Below, piece after piece: positions 50,961 through 59,790 of a stretch of 64,000 bases of DNA; the stretch's first letter is position 1; each line of letters starts with the position of its first letter. Under the pieces are notes generated by a model, which saw only the letters and a list, made by a program, of their open reading frames with translations, ran no database searches and had not been told where the DNA came from. This DNA is from Spartobacteria bacterium. GTDB lineage: Bacteria; Verrucomicrobiota; Verrucomicrobiia; Chthoniobacterales; UBA10450. The stretch covers positions 285,862 to 349,861 of the forward strand of contig PLCN01000020.1 of assembly GCA_003134785.1 (NCBI GenBank), read 5' to 3'. Both the position numbers and the translations under genes were made by a program.

Positions 50961-51098
50961 GGGGAGCGCAGGCTGCTAGCCTGCAGTGGCCGGCAGCTTG
51001 CCGGCTACAATTGCGAAGCAACCCGCCGCGTTCGGCATCGTTACCGGAAACGTCTCGGCAAGCTGCCGAGACGAACAGGCTGGCAGCCTGTGCTCCCC
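50961..51098. repeat. GGGGAGCGCAGG-type palindromic element, copy D
   Basis: 138 bases from GGGGAGCGCAGGCTGCTAGC to the end GCTGGCAGCCTGTGCTCCCC, with inner stems CCGGCAGCTTGCCGG and CGTCTCGGCAAGCTGCCGAGACG. The inner sequence is closer to copy C than to A and B. It lies between the aqpZ start and the TPR-gene stop. Confidence 0.9.
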
Positions 51099-51112
51099 AG
51101 AAGAAGACCACG

Positions 51113-53620
51113 TCAACCGCCGGCGAAGTCGGGATACTTATCGTGCAACTGTTTCGCGACGCGGTCCGCTTCCTCCGTCTTGCCCGCCTTCTGATAGGCG
51201 GCCGCGGCCTTTTGCAATGCGCGCGGAGTGATCGCGGGATCGTCATAAAGCAGGGCCACACCCATGAATGCCTTGCCCGCTTCCTCGAAATGCTGGCGCT
51301 CGACCTGCACATCGCCGGCCAGCAACCTCGCCTCCGCGTTGACCCGACCCTCCGGCTGCAGCGTCATGATCTCCTCGGCGATCTTCTGCGCGTCATCGGG
51401 TTTGTGTGTCGATATTTTTGTCGCTCCCAGCGCGAGTAATGTCTTCGCCTTGGCCGCGGGATCGGTCGCGACCTGGAGATATTTTTCGTAGGCCATTTCT
51501 GCCTGCGGAAAATTCTTCAGTTTCGTTTCCGTGTCCGCGAGATAAAACCAGAAATCCGGTTTCACGTTCCCGAGGCTTTCGCTCTTGCCCAGAACGCTGA
51601 AATACTTTTCCGCCGCGACGTAATTCTTCTCGTTGTAATACTCGACTCCGAGCCATTCGAGAATTTCCGCCGGCACCTTTCCCTCCGGATTGGCCGCGAG
51701 GAAACCGTCCACTTCCTTCGTGAGTGCCACCCGATCCTTCAGGTAGAAAAACGCGGAGAGGATGCGGAGCGTCGCCAGATTGTAATACTGCTCTTTGTTC
51801 AGTTGGCGCGCGGCATCAAGCGGACCGAGTGCGCCTTTGTAATCCTTCGCTTCGAAAACCGCCTTCCCGATATAATAGTTTGCCTGCGCCGCCACCGAGC
51901 TTTTCGGGAACTCTTTCAGCAATTGCCGGAAGGCGTCCGCCATTCCTTTGGTGTTATCCTGCTGGCCGAGGATGAGAGCTTTTTGTTGCAACGCCGCTTC
52001 CCGTTCCTTCGCCGCGGGAAACTTCGCCAGCAGTGTATTCAAATCTTCAATCGCGGCGTCGTAATTCTTGCTTTCCTGGTAAGCGAGGGCGCGTTGCGTG
52101 AGGGCCGAAGGGACCTGCGGGCTGTCCGGAAACGCCTTCAGAAAATACCCGAACGCATCGATGATCTGCGTCCCATCCTTTAACTGGACGTAGCACCAGC
52201 CGAGTTTGTAAGCGGCTTCCGAACGGAGCTTCGCCGACAAATGCGACGCCCGCAGTTCCGCATAAATCGGCGCGGCCTCCGCGAACGTCTGCTCCTTGTA
52301 AAAGTGTTCCGCCTTCAGCAGCTTCGCTTGATCGCCCCGTTCCGGCGTCGGACTCGATTTCAGATAATCGTCGATTTCGGAGAGAAGCGACGGCGCGTTC
52401 GAATTGTAGAAGTTGATCAGCCGTTGATACTGCGCGTCCTTCGCTTCCTCCCGGTCCGGATATTTGGATATGATCTGGCGGTAAATCTCATCCGCTTCTT
52501 TGGTGCGCCCGAGCTGGCGCTGGCTGTTGCCCACGATCAGCATCATTTCCGCGCGCACTTCCTCGGGAATCTGATCCTGGCCGCGTTTGTATTCCGCCAG
52601 GACTCTGTCGTACTGACCCGATTGATATTGCAGCCGCAACAATCCGACCTCGGCGACCGCGCGCCAGCGGCCGGCTTCCGGCAGAGAGCGGCCCTTCTGC
52701 AACAGATTCATGGCTTTGTCCGCCATCGCCTTGTCCAACTTTCCCTTCTCCGTTTGCATCAGATCGACCGCGACCATTCCCGCCCGCACGGTCGCTTCGG
52801 CTTTCAACGCCGGTTTTTGCGTTTCGTTGGCGAGCGCTTCGTAATGCCGGAGCGCATCGGCCTTTCGCCCCCGCGCGAGTGCAATCGTGCCCGCGGCCAG
52901 ACGCGCATCCTCTCGATACGGATTCGGATTTTTTGCGTCGATGACCTGCTGATAAACATTCTGGGCTTCGTCCTTGCGGTCGACATTCTCGAGACAACGC
53001 GCTTCGAAATAACGGGCGGAAAGCGCCAGCGCCGATTCCTTCGACTTCGCCGCTGCGCGGTGAAAAAGAGGCAACGCTCCGCTGTAATCCTTCATGGTAA
53101 AAAGAATTTCCGCCACGCCATAAGCGGCCGGGCCCGCAAATTCGCTCTCGCCATAGCTATCGAGCACACTTTGAAAACTGCCCCGAGCCGAGCCGCTCCG
53201 GTTCAACGCGCGATAACATTCAGCCAGATAAAAGTAGGCGCTCGCCCGGCCCGAGGCGCCAGGATACTGGGCCAGATATTTTTCATATTCCGGCACCGCG
53301 AGGTCGTAGATCTTCCGGGAAAAAAGCGCGTTTGCATAATCAAGCTGACGCCGGTCCGGTGGCGCCTCCGCTTCAGTGGGAGGAGATTCGACCGAAGGCT
53401 GATCAGGATTCGACGGCGGCGCGCTCGATTCCGGCGCCGGCGCTGTGCGACGCGGTTTCGGCGTCGGCGAATCGAATGGAACAGCCCGTGGAGTCGGGGG
53501 CTCGTCCACGGGTTGCGCGCGACGTACCTCGGGAGTGCGCTGTTGGGCGAAGGAAGCGGCGATTGCGGAAAAGATCAGCGCCGCTTGCACGAGGCAACGC
53601 ACGCCCCGGCCGGTTTTCAT
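51113..53620 (-). CDS. Long TPR-repeat protein of an ExbB-ExbD operon
   Basis: The ATG at 53620, overlapping the exbD stop as ATGA, gives 835 residues; the upstream start at 53665 lies inside exbD. A signal peptide (CLVQAALIFSAIAASFA) precedes a Pro-rich stretch. At least ten TPR-like helical repeats follow, such as AVPEYEKYLAQYPGASGRASAYFYLAECYRAL and AADTFRQLLKEFPKSS-like segments. It is probably periplasmic and anchors or scaffolds a complex with ExbB/ExbD, as in Tol- or gliding-type energised systems. The exact role is unknown. The family resembles YbgF/BamD-type TPR proteins. Confidence 0.85.
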   Translation of the reverse strand: MKTGRGVRCLVQAALIFSAIAASFAQQRTPEVRRAQPVDEPPTPRAVPFDSPTPKPRRTAPAPESSAPPSNPDQPSVESPPTEAEAPPDRRQLDYANALFSRKIYDLAVPEYEKYLAQYPGASGRASAYFYLAECYRALNRSGSARGSFQSVLDSYGESEFAGPAAYGVAEILFTMKDYSGALPLFHRAAAKSKESALALSARYFEARCLENVDRKDEAQNVYQQVIDAKNPNPYREDARLAAGTIALARGRKADALRHYEALANETQKPALKAEATVRAGMVAVDLMQTEKGKLDKAMADKAMNLLQKGRSLPEAGRWRAVAEVGLLRLQYQSGQYDRVLAEYKRGQDQIPEEVRAEMMLIVGNSQRQLGRTKEADEIYRQIISKYPDREEAKDAQYQRLINFYNSNAPSLLSEIDDYLKSSPTPERGDQAKLLKAEHFYKEQTFAEAAPIYAELRASHLSAKLRSEAAYKLGWCYVQLKDGTQIIDAFGYFLKAFPDSPQVPSALTQRALAYQESKNYDAAIEDLNTLLAKFPAAKEREAALQQKALILGQQDNTKGMADAFRQLLKEFPKSSVAAQANYYIGKAVFEAKDYKGALGPLDAARQLNKEQYYNLATLRILSAFFYLKDRVALTKEVDGFLAANPEGKVPAEILEWLGVEYYNEKNYVAAEKYFSVLGKSESLGNVKPDFWFYLADTETKLKNFPQAEMAYEKYLQVATDPAAKAKTLLALGATKISTHKPDDAQKIAEEIMTLQPEGRVNAEARLLAGDVQVERQHFEEAGKAFMGVALLYDDPAITPRALQKAAAAYQKAGKTEEADRVAKQLHDKYPDFAGG

Positions 53621-54024
53621 TTTGCCGTGGCGAAAGCGACGTTGGTCACGCCCGCTTCGCTGCAAATATTCAGTACGCCAACGACGTTTTTGTACGCGCC
53701 GGTTTCATCGCCGCGGATCACGACTGCTTGGTCAGGATAAAGCTGCACCAAGTTCTTCAGCATCTCCGTCAACTCCGGCGGACTGAGGGTGCGCCGATTA
53801 ACGATCACGTTGCCATCGGCTTTCACATTGACGACCACGTCTCCGATTGGCGCCGGCTTTTCCTTCGCGGAAGAGGCTTTCGGCACTTTCACATCGAGCT
53901 CGTTTTCGTTCCGCGCCGCGTTCCAGGTCATGAGAAAGAAAATCAAAAGCAGCAACAGCACGTCGACGAGCGGAGCCAACTGAATCCCCGGATGCTGCGG
54001 AGTGGCATGCCTTCGCAAGTTCAT
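53617..54024 (-). CDS. exbD: ExbD/TolR-type biopolymer transport protein
   Basis: This 135-residue protein has one N-terminal transmembrane helix with the conserved aspartate in LAPLVDVLLLLLIFFLMTW (Asp21). A periplasmic domain with VIVNRRTLSPPELTEML and PDQAVVIRGDETGAYKNVVGVLNICSEAG follows. With ExbB it forms a proton-driven motor. It lies 43 bases after exbB and overlaps the TPR gene. Confidence 0.92.
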   Translation of the reverse strand: MNLRRHATPQHPGIQLAPLVDVLLLLLIFFLMTWNAARNENELDVKVPKASSAKEKPAPIGDVVVNVKADGNVIVNRRTLSPPELTEMLKNLVQLYPDQAVVIRGDETGAYKNVVGVLNICSEAGVTNVAFATAK

Positions 54025-54067
54025 ATCGGAAATTGTCGGGAACAGGAGTCAGACGAACCTGCCGCCT

Positions 54068-54829
54068 TCAAAATTCATCTTCGAGCAAGACCGGCGTGCG
54101 CTCCGGTGCCCGCTTATTGTATTGGAGCGAAAGCAAAGCGAGAACGTGGGTGACAGCGGACTCCAGGTCGGAGATGATCTTCTGCACCCGGCCTCGAAAA
54201 AACGCATAGAAAATCATCGCGGGAATGCCGATGGCTAGACCGGCCGCCGTGTTCACCAGGGCCTGGCTGACGCCGCTCGAGAGCTGGGCATAGCGTTGCG
54301 TGCCAAGATCCGCGCCCAATGCACCAAAGGATTTGATGATGCCGAAGACCGTGCCGAGCAATCCGAGCATGGGCGCGATCATTCCGATATCCGCCAGAAG
54401 AATAACTCGATTGTTCAAGCTCGAGGCCACTCGCGTGCCTTCCGTTTCCGCGATCTCGCGCACCTGCGCAAAATCAGCGCTCGGGTTTTTCGTGGTGAAA
54501 TCGAGCATCTTTTGCACGACCCGTGCGATCGCTTCGCCATGACGATTCGAGACCGCGAGGAGACCGAGGTAATCGCGTTTACGCAAAAGCGCGTCCGCCG
54601 TCGCCATGTAGCCGCTGGAGACCACGGCGCCGCGCCGGATCGTAAGAAAATAAACGATCACGAGCATGACGGAAATGATCGAGAGAATGAAGAGCGGAAT
54701 TATGACCGGCCCGGCCCCGATCATGGTGTCGAGAATCGTTTTGGTCCGCGGCAAATCCGGAGCTGGCGGCACGGGAGTTTGCGCGAGCAAGGGCATGACG
54801 CCCGCGAACAGCGCGAGGAGATTATTCAT
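54068..54829 (-). CDS. exbB: ExbB/TolQ/MotA-type proton channel protein
   Basis: This 253-residue protein has the MotA/TolQ/ExbB layout: an N-terminal helix after a signal-like start, GPVIIPLFILSIISVMLVIVYFL, and the channel helices LADIGMIAPMLGLLGTVFGIIKSF and SQALVNTAAGLAIGIPAMIFYAFF. It is probably the energising subunit with ExbD for the downstream TPR protein. It is the first gene of the three-gene operon. A TolA/TonB partner is not in the window. Confidence 0.92.
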   Translation of the reverse strand: MNNLLALFAGVMPLLAQTPVPPAPDLPRTKTILDTMIGAGPVIIPLFILSIISVMLVIVYFLTIRRGAVVSSGYMATADALLRKRDYLGLLAVSNRHGEAIARVVQKMLDFTTKNPSADFAQVREIAETEGTRVASSLNNRVILLADIGMIAPMLGLLGTVFGIIKSFGALGADLGTQRYAQLSSGVSQALVNTAAGLAIGIPAMIFYAFFRGRVQKIISDLESAVTHVLALLSLQYNKRAPERTPVLLEDEF

Positions 54830-54925
54830 TCCGAAAGTGTCGTTACGATAGCCAGCGCCCGGGGCAGATGCAAATAGCGGGCGCGCGGAGCATCAGCGTG
54901 GAGACTGCGCTGAGCCTCCCCGCGT

Positions 54926-56896
54926 TCAAACAAACTTTTCCCCGGCCAGCCAGCGCCGCACGCGAAAGATGTGCGCTGGTTGGACCTGAGGATTCAGCTC
55001 CACGTAATTCCGATTCCCGTGCCAGATGTAGCGCGCGTCGTTCAAAAGATCATGGACTTGATAAACGTCGGCCTCCATCGCGCCAAAATCTTCCATCGGA
55101 ATGTGCACGTAGGAATGCTGCGAGCGATGGGGATCGAGGTTCACCACGATCAGGATGATGTTGTCGCGGGCCGGCGTCATCTTGCCGTAGCAAAGAATGG
55201 CATCGTTCTCAGTCCGATAAAAACGAAGGTTATCGTAAAGCCGAAGAGCACGGTTCTCTTTCCGAATGCGGTTGAGGCGCGTGGTCCAGTCCTTGATGTT
55301 TCCGGGGGCGTCCCAATCGCGCTCTTTCCACTGATACTTTTCGGAATCGAGATACTCCTCGCGGCCGGGCAGCGCCGCGTTCTCACACAGCTCGAAACCG
55401 CTGTAGATCCCGTAAACGCTCGAGAGCGTCGCCGCCAGAACCGATCGAATCAGGAAGGCAGGCCGGCCGCCTTCCTGCAAATGAAACGGCAGAATGTCGG
55501 GTGTGTTCGTCCAGAGATTGCCGCGAAAAAAATCGCGCATCTCGGTTTGGGTCAGTTCGGTGAAATATTCGGTCAGCTCAGCCTTGGTATTGCGCCAGGT
55601 GAAATAAGTGTAGCTTTGCGTGAAGCCCGCCTTCGCCAGCGCCTTCATCATCTTCGGTTTCGTGAACGCTTCCGAAAGAAAGATGACGTCCGGATATTTC
55701 TCGCGCACACCTGAGATCAGGTATTCCCAAAATGGCACCGGTTTCGTATGCGGATTGTCCACCCGAAAAATGCGCACTCCACGATCGGCCCAGAAGAGAA
55801 TGATGCTCTTCATTTCCGCCCAAAGCTCCGGCCAGTTTTCGCAGCGAAAATTCAGCGGATAAATGTCTTCGTATTTTTTCGGCGGGTTCTCGGCATACTT
55901 GATCGTTCCGTCCGGCCGTTTGTAGAACCACTCAGGGTGTTCCCGCACGTAGGGATGATCGGGCGAACAGTTGATTGCGAAATCGAGCGCGATTTCCATC
56001 CCGCGGTTCCGGATTTCCTGCTCGAGCCAGGCGAAATCTTCGAACGTCCCGAGCGCCGGCTCGATCGCCTTGTGCCCGCCGAACTCGCTGCCGATCGCGT
56101 AAGGCACCCCCGGCTCCCATGGCTCGCACGTGACGGAGTTGTTGCGGCCCTTGCGATTTGTCCGGCCGATCGGATGAATCGGCGGAAAATAGATGACATC
56201 GAAACCCATCGCCTTCGCGTCGTCGACGCGCGGCAGACAGCCGCGAAACGTAGAACCGCGATCGCCTCTGCCTTCCGCCGATCTCGGGAAAAATTCATAC
56301 CACGCTGCCGTTCGCGCTTCCTTCCGATCCACGATGACGCGCGGCGGCGGCGCGTATTGCGTGGCGCCGGCGCGGTCCGGGTACGTCGCCATCAGCACTT
56401 CGAGCTCGCCGGAATGTGCGATCTCATTGACCTGCTCATTTTCCGCCGCGCGAATAGTAGCCGCCAGTTCCCGCAGACGATCCGCATCCGCCTGGTTCGC
56501 GGCGCGCGCAGCCGCCTCCTCCAGCAGCGCCGCGCCTTCCAGCGTTTCACTGCTGAGATTCGTGATCCCCGCTTCGAACTTCTTGGCAAACTCATGCTGC
56601 CAGCCGCGAAAAGTATCGGTCCAGGCTTCGACCGTATATTCGTAGGTGGCGTTTTCGTAGAGGGTGCAGACGCCCCTCCAGCGATCGTTATCGACAAACG
56701 CCATCGGCGTTTCGTGCCAGTGTGCCTCTCCCAACACCCGCCACTTCAACGCCGCCGCGACCACATCGTGCCCATCCTTGAACACATCAGCCTCGACCGC
56801 CAGATCATCCCCGATCACGCGCTTGACCGGATAGCGGCCGCCATTCACCAGCGGTTGCAGGTTCTCAATAACGGCAGTCGGAAAGGCCCGTGACAT
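54926..56896 (-). CDS. glgE: Alpha-1,4-glucan:maltose-1-phosphate maltosyltransferase
   Basis: From the ATG at 56896 this is 656 residues; a TTG at 56911 is possible but weaker. GlgE landmarks are the N-terminal beta domain with YPVKRVIGDDLAVEADVFKDGHD, then GFDVIYFPPIHPIGRTNRKGRNN, FAINCSPDHPYVREHPEWF, the nucleophile aspartate in RVDNPHTKP and the acid glutamate in FLSEAFTKPKMM. NIILIVVNLDPHRSQHSYVHIP is near the C-terminus. It extends glucan chains from maltose 1-phosphate, usually made by TreS/Pep2. Those genes are not in the window. A winged-helix regulator is upstream on the same strand. Confidence 0.94.
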   Translation of the reverse strand: MSRAFPTAVIENLQPLVNGGRYPVKRVIGDDLAVEADVFKDGHDVVAAALKWRVLGEAHWHETPMAFVDNDRWRGVCTLYENATYEYTVEAWTDTFRGWQHEFAKKFEAGITNLSSETLEGAALLEEAAARAANQADADRLRELAATIRAAENEQVNEIAHSGELEVLMATYPDRAGATQYAPPPRVIVDRKEARTAAWYEFFPRSAEGRGDRGSTFRGCLPRVDDAKAMGFDVIYFPPIHPIGRTNRKGRNNSVTCEPWEPGVPYAIGSEFGGHKAIEPALGTFEDFAWLEQEIRNRGMEIALDFAINCSPDHPYVREHPEWFYKRPDGTIKYAENPPKKYEDIYPLNFRCENWPELWAEMKSIILFWADRGVRIFRVDNPHTKPVPFWEYLISGVREKYPDVIFLSEAFTKPKMMKALAKAGFTQSYTYFTWRNTKAELTEYFTELTQTEMRDFFRGNLWTNTPDILPFHLQEGGRPAFLIRSVLAATLSSVYGIYSGFELCENAALPGREEYLDSEKYQWKERDWDAPGNIKDWTTRLNRIRKENRALRLYDNLRFYRTENDAILCYGKMTPARDNIILIVVNLDPHRSQHSYVHIPMEDFGAMEADVYQVHDLLNDARYIWHGNRNYVELNPQVQPAHIFRVRRWLAGEKFV

Positions 56897-56965
56897 GGGG
56901 CCATCAATCAACCGAAATTCGCCCGCGGCGAAAGCGGAATTCTCCGCGGCAACTCCGCGCGAGAA

Positions 56966-57607
56966 TCAGATCGAGAAATAGAAGGCGCACTCGTAGAGGC
57001 CCGAGGCGCGGCTTTCTTCTCGCCGGACTTCGGTCCCGAGCACGCCCGCGACGAGATCATGCTCGAGGCGGCCGATGATGGGATATTGATCCAGCAGATT
57101 CAGAATCGGCGAGTGGCACTCCAGGATTTGTGGGCCGCCTTCCTTTTCGTCACCGACGTATTGCGACATGAAACCTTCCTTTTCGCGCTGTGCCGAGAGC
57201 CATTTTGCGCGCTCCACCACCGTTTCGCCCTTGGCTTTCGCCTGGAGCGCCGCCGTCTTTCGCTCAAAGACATTGAAGAGCATCTTTTCCGGACCGTTCG
57301 GTCCGTAGATATCTTTGATCGATTTTAGCAACTCGAGAGTGAAATCGTTGCTGTCGCAGGGGAACAGATCGTGGGTCCGGCGCGTCAGGCGATAGACCAT
57401 TTCCGGCCGGCCCATTTTTTGCGGGCGTCGCCAAGTGTCGAGATAACCATCGCGCTCGAGGGTGAGGCAATGTTGTTTTATCCCCATATAGCTCATCTTC
57501 ATTTTCCCGACGAGCTCATTCACCGACAGTCCCTTTGTCCGTTTGAGGGTGTTAAGAATTTCCAACCGCTGAGTGCGGCCGATTTCGGAGAGTAATTGTT
57601 GGTTCAA
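56966..57607 (-). CDS. Winged-helix transcriptional regulator, SufR-like
   Basis: This 213-residue protein has an N-terminal ArsR/SufR-type helix-turn-helix (RLEILNTLKRTKGLSVNELVGKMKMSYMGIKQHCLTLERDGYL). The C-terminal part is ILECHSPILNLLDQYPIIGRLEHDLVAGVLGTEVRREES and ASGLYECAFYF, with cysteines spaced as in SufR, which binds an Fe-S cluster. A third Cys of that family appears changed. It is 69 bases from glgE and might regulate it, but no operator is obvious. Confidence 0.78.
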   Translation of the reverse strand: MNQQLLSEIGRTQRLEILNTLKRTKGLSVNELVGKMKMSYMGIKQHCLTLERDGYLDTWRRPQKMGRPEMVYRLTRRTHDLFPCDSNDFTLELLKSIKDIYGPNGPEKMLFNVFERKTAALQAKAKGETVVERAKWLSAQREKEGFMSQYVGDEKEGGPQILECHSPILNLLDQYPIIGRLEHDLVAGVLGTEVRREESRASGLYECAFYFSI

Positions 57608-57699
57608 ATGCGGGTTCCTTCTTGGGTAAACGCCGACATTACCCGCGCCGGGTTTGGAAAGGCAATAAAAAACCTACGCAAGATTACGGAGGCCCGGAA

Positions 57700-58839
57700 T
57701 CAGGCTCCGGGTCCTATCCGCCGCGTGGACGCGAAATCGAACAGATGTGCCTGCTCCAGTTCAATTTGGAACTGGGAACGATGGCCAAATTCGTGGCCAT
57801 CCGCTCCCCGCTGGCTGCGGCAAATTAGGGTATGCGCGCCGGTTTGGAGGTAGATCAGAGTGTCCGACCCCAACGGCTCGACGAGATCGACAATCGCCGG
57901 AAAGGCTCCGGAATATTTTTCCGGCGCTTTTGGGGAGTGCGCAACCTGAATATCTTCCGGTCGAATTCCCAACAAGACCGGCTCGCCGACGAAATCCCGC
58001 GCTCCTGGAAATTCCGAACTCGGCAAACGCACGGCGATTGTCCCTTCTCCGTTTTCAGAAAAGAGAAACGAATCGCGATCCTGCTTTAGTGTGCCCTCCA
58101 CCAAATTCATCGGAGGGTCGCCGAGAAAGCGGGCGACGAAAGCGTTTGCTGGCTCGCGGTAGAGGACGGGCGCTGTTCCCGCTTGCTGCACCGTCCCGTT
58201 GCTCATGACCACGATTCGATCGCCCAGCGCCATCGCTTCGACCGGATCGTGCGTGGCGTAGATCGTGGTGACCTGCAAACGTTGATGCAGTTTCGCGATC
58301 TCGTTGCGCATGCGCACCCGCGCGTCCGGATCGAGACTTGCGAGCGGCTCGTCGAAAAGAAACGCCTTGGGCTGAAGGGCAACAGCACGCGCGACCGCCA
58401 TGCGCTGCCGTTGCTCGGAAGAAAGCTCATTTGGTTTGCGTTCCAACAATTCCTCGAGCCCTAGAATCTCGGCCGCCGCCTTCAGCCGCTTCTTGATTTC
58501 GGCTTCTGAAAATTTCCGTCGCTTCAAGCCGAAGGCGAGGTTGTCATGGACCGACATCAGCGGATAAGGCATGTAGCTTTGAGGCACCCATGCGATGTCG
58601 CGGTCTTTCGGCGGCAGGTCGTTGATGCGCCGGTCGCCGATGAAAATTTCGCCTTTCGAAATCTCTTCGAGGCCCGCAATCATTCGAACCACGCTCGATT
58701 TTCCGCAGCCGGCCGGCCCGGTTAAAACGACAAATTCGTGATCCGAGATTTCGAGATTCAGATCGCCGACTGCGACGAGATCGGTCCCATTCTTGCGGGA
58801 ATAGATTTTTGAAACCGCCTTGAGAGTAATCTGTGCCAT
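57700..58839 (-). CDS. ABC transporter ATP-binding protein (MalK/UgpC/MsmK type)
   Basis: This 379-residue ATPase has Walker A TGPAGCGKSSVVRM, Q-loop WVPQSYMPYP, signature LSSEQRQRMAVARAVALQP, Walker B FLFDEP and the switch His in ATHDPVEA. A C-terminal regulatory OB-like domain begins near residue 235 (GDPPMNLVEG, GIRPEDIQ). It fits shared energy subunits of carbohydrate ABC importers. The signature reads SSEQ where SGGQ is usual. No permease or binding-protein gene is adjacent, so it is an orphan subunit. Confidence 0.9.
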   Translation of the reverse strand: MAQITLKAVSKIYSRKNGTDLVAVGDLNLEISDHEFVVLTGPAGCGKSSVVRMIAGLEEISKGEIFIGDRRINDLPPKDRDIAWVPQSYMPYPLMSVHDNLAFGLKRRKFSEAEIKKRLKAAAEILGLEELLERKPNELSSEQRQRMAVARAVALQPKAFLFDEPLASLDPDARVRMRNEIAKLHQRLQVTTIYATHDPVEAMALGDRIVVMSNGTVQQAGTAPVLYREPANAFVARFLGDPPMNLVEGTLKQDRDSFLFSENGEGTIAVRLPSSEFPGARDFVGEPVLLGIRPEDIQVAHSPKAPEKYSGAFPAIVDLVEPLGSDTLIYLQTGAHTLICRSQRGADGHEFGHRSQFQIELEQAHLFDFASTRRIGPGA

Positions 58840-58849
58840 TGCGTGTTAC

Positions 58850-59770
58850 TCAGACAAACGGAACCTCAACGACCTGAACCGGCATGCTCCCGGGAGAGCC
58901 CGAATTCTCGGGCGAGAGAGCAAACAACCGCGTCCCCACCGAAGTGAAACCGCGCTTCACGTAGCCGAGAGCAATCTCTTTTTCCAAGCGCGGACTTCGC
59001 GCAACGCTCGTGATCCAACCGATCGCCTTGCCGTCATCTTCGTTCGAGGTGAACCGCATTCCGGCCTGGAGCGGAGCGTTAGAGGTTGAGAGAAATCCAC
59101 AGAGACGCTTGTTCGTCTGGCCCGACATCTTGATCCGCGAGATGACTTCCTGGCCGATGTAGCACCCCTTCGAGTAATCGATCGAGGTCGCCTCCAGGTT
59201 CGCTTCCGTCGGGATGATTTGATCTGTCAGCTCGTGGCCCCAGCGCGGAATCCCCTGCTCGATTCGAAAAATTTCGGCGCGTTCGTCATCGCAAAAAACA
59301 AAATCCGCCGACAACTGCTGACGAACTCGCTCGTGTTCCGCTCTCTCGAACCAAATGTCCCGGCCGGCGCAGCCGAATCGATTCGCATTCAAGGTTCTCG
59401 CCGGCGAAAAAGGAATTGGCGTCGTCTCGCCGGTAATATGAAAGATCCCAAACCGATCCGTCACATCTTCGATCTGCACATCGTCGGCGATGATATACCG
59501 ATCGATTCGAGCCGACAGCTCTTCCCGTAATTCAGGATCGGAGTCGAGCAGAAAAGAATCGCCCTCCGCGGAGATGAAAAGGTTTGCGTTCAGCTTTCCT
59601 TTTGCGCTCAAGACTGAAGCTTGAATCGCGGAAGTTGCGCTCGCTTTGCGAAGATCATTGCTGATCTGGCCGTTGAGAAAACGAAGGCTGTCCGCCCCCG
59701 TGACCCGCAACTTTACGCGCGACGACAGATCAAAGAATGCGCCCTGTCTGAAATTGAAAGACGGCGTCAT
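58850..59770 (-). CDS. ygfZ: YgfZ/GcvT-like folate-binding protein
   Basis: The ATG at 59770 gives 306 residues; an earlier start at 59827 would overlap the upstream gene. The motif KGCYIGQEVISRI is the YgfZ signature with its essential cysteine. SSRVKLRVTGADSLRFLNGQISNDL is near the start and a C-terminal GcvT-like barrel follows. YgfZ helps maintain or repair certain Fe-S enzymes using folate. It lies 10 bases downstream of the start of the ABC ATPase gene's region and 20 after the dehydrogenase gene. Confidence 0.9.
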   Translation of the reverse strand: MTPSFNFRQGAFFDLSSRVKLRVTGADSLRFLNGQISNDLRKASATSAIQASVLSAKGKLNANLFISAEGDSFLLDSDPELREELSARIDRYIIADDVQIEDVTDRFGIFHITGETTPIPFSPARTLNANRFGCAGRDIWFERAEHERVRQQLSADFVFCDDERAEIFRIEQGIPRWGHELTDQIIPTEANLEATSIDYSKGCYIGQEVISRIKMSGQTNKRLCGFLSTSNAPLQAGMRFTSNEDDGKAIGWITSVARSPRLEKEIALGYVKRGFTSVGTRLFALSPENSGSPGSMPVQVVEVPFV

Positions 59771-59790
59771 GAGCGACGCTTGGGGAAGAC

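Noticed and set aside
52241..53740. A 499-codon plus-strand open frame opposite the TPR gene
   Set aside because: It is an arginine-rich antisense shadow of a signal-peptide TPR protein and has no motif.
55748..56893. A 381-codon plus-strand open frame opposite glgE
   Set aside because: It is antisense to a well-supported enzyme and is low-complexity, rich in Arg and His.
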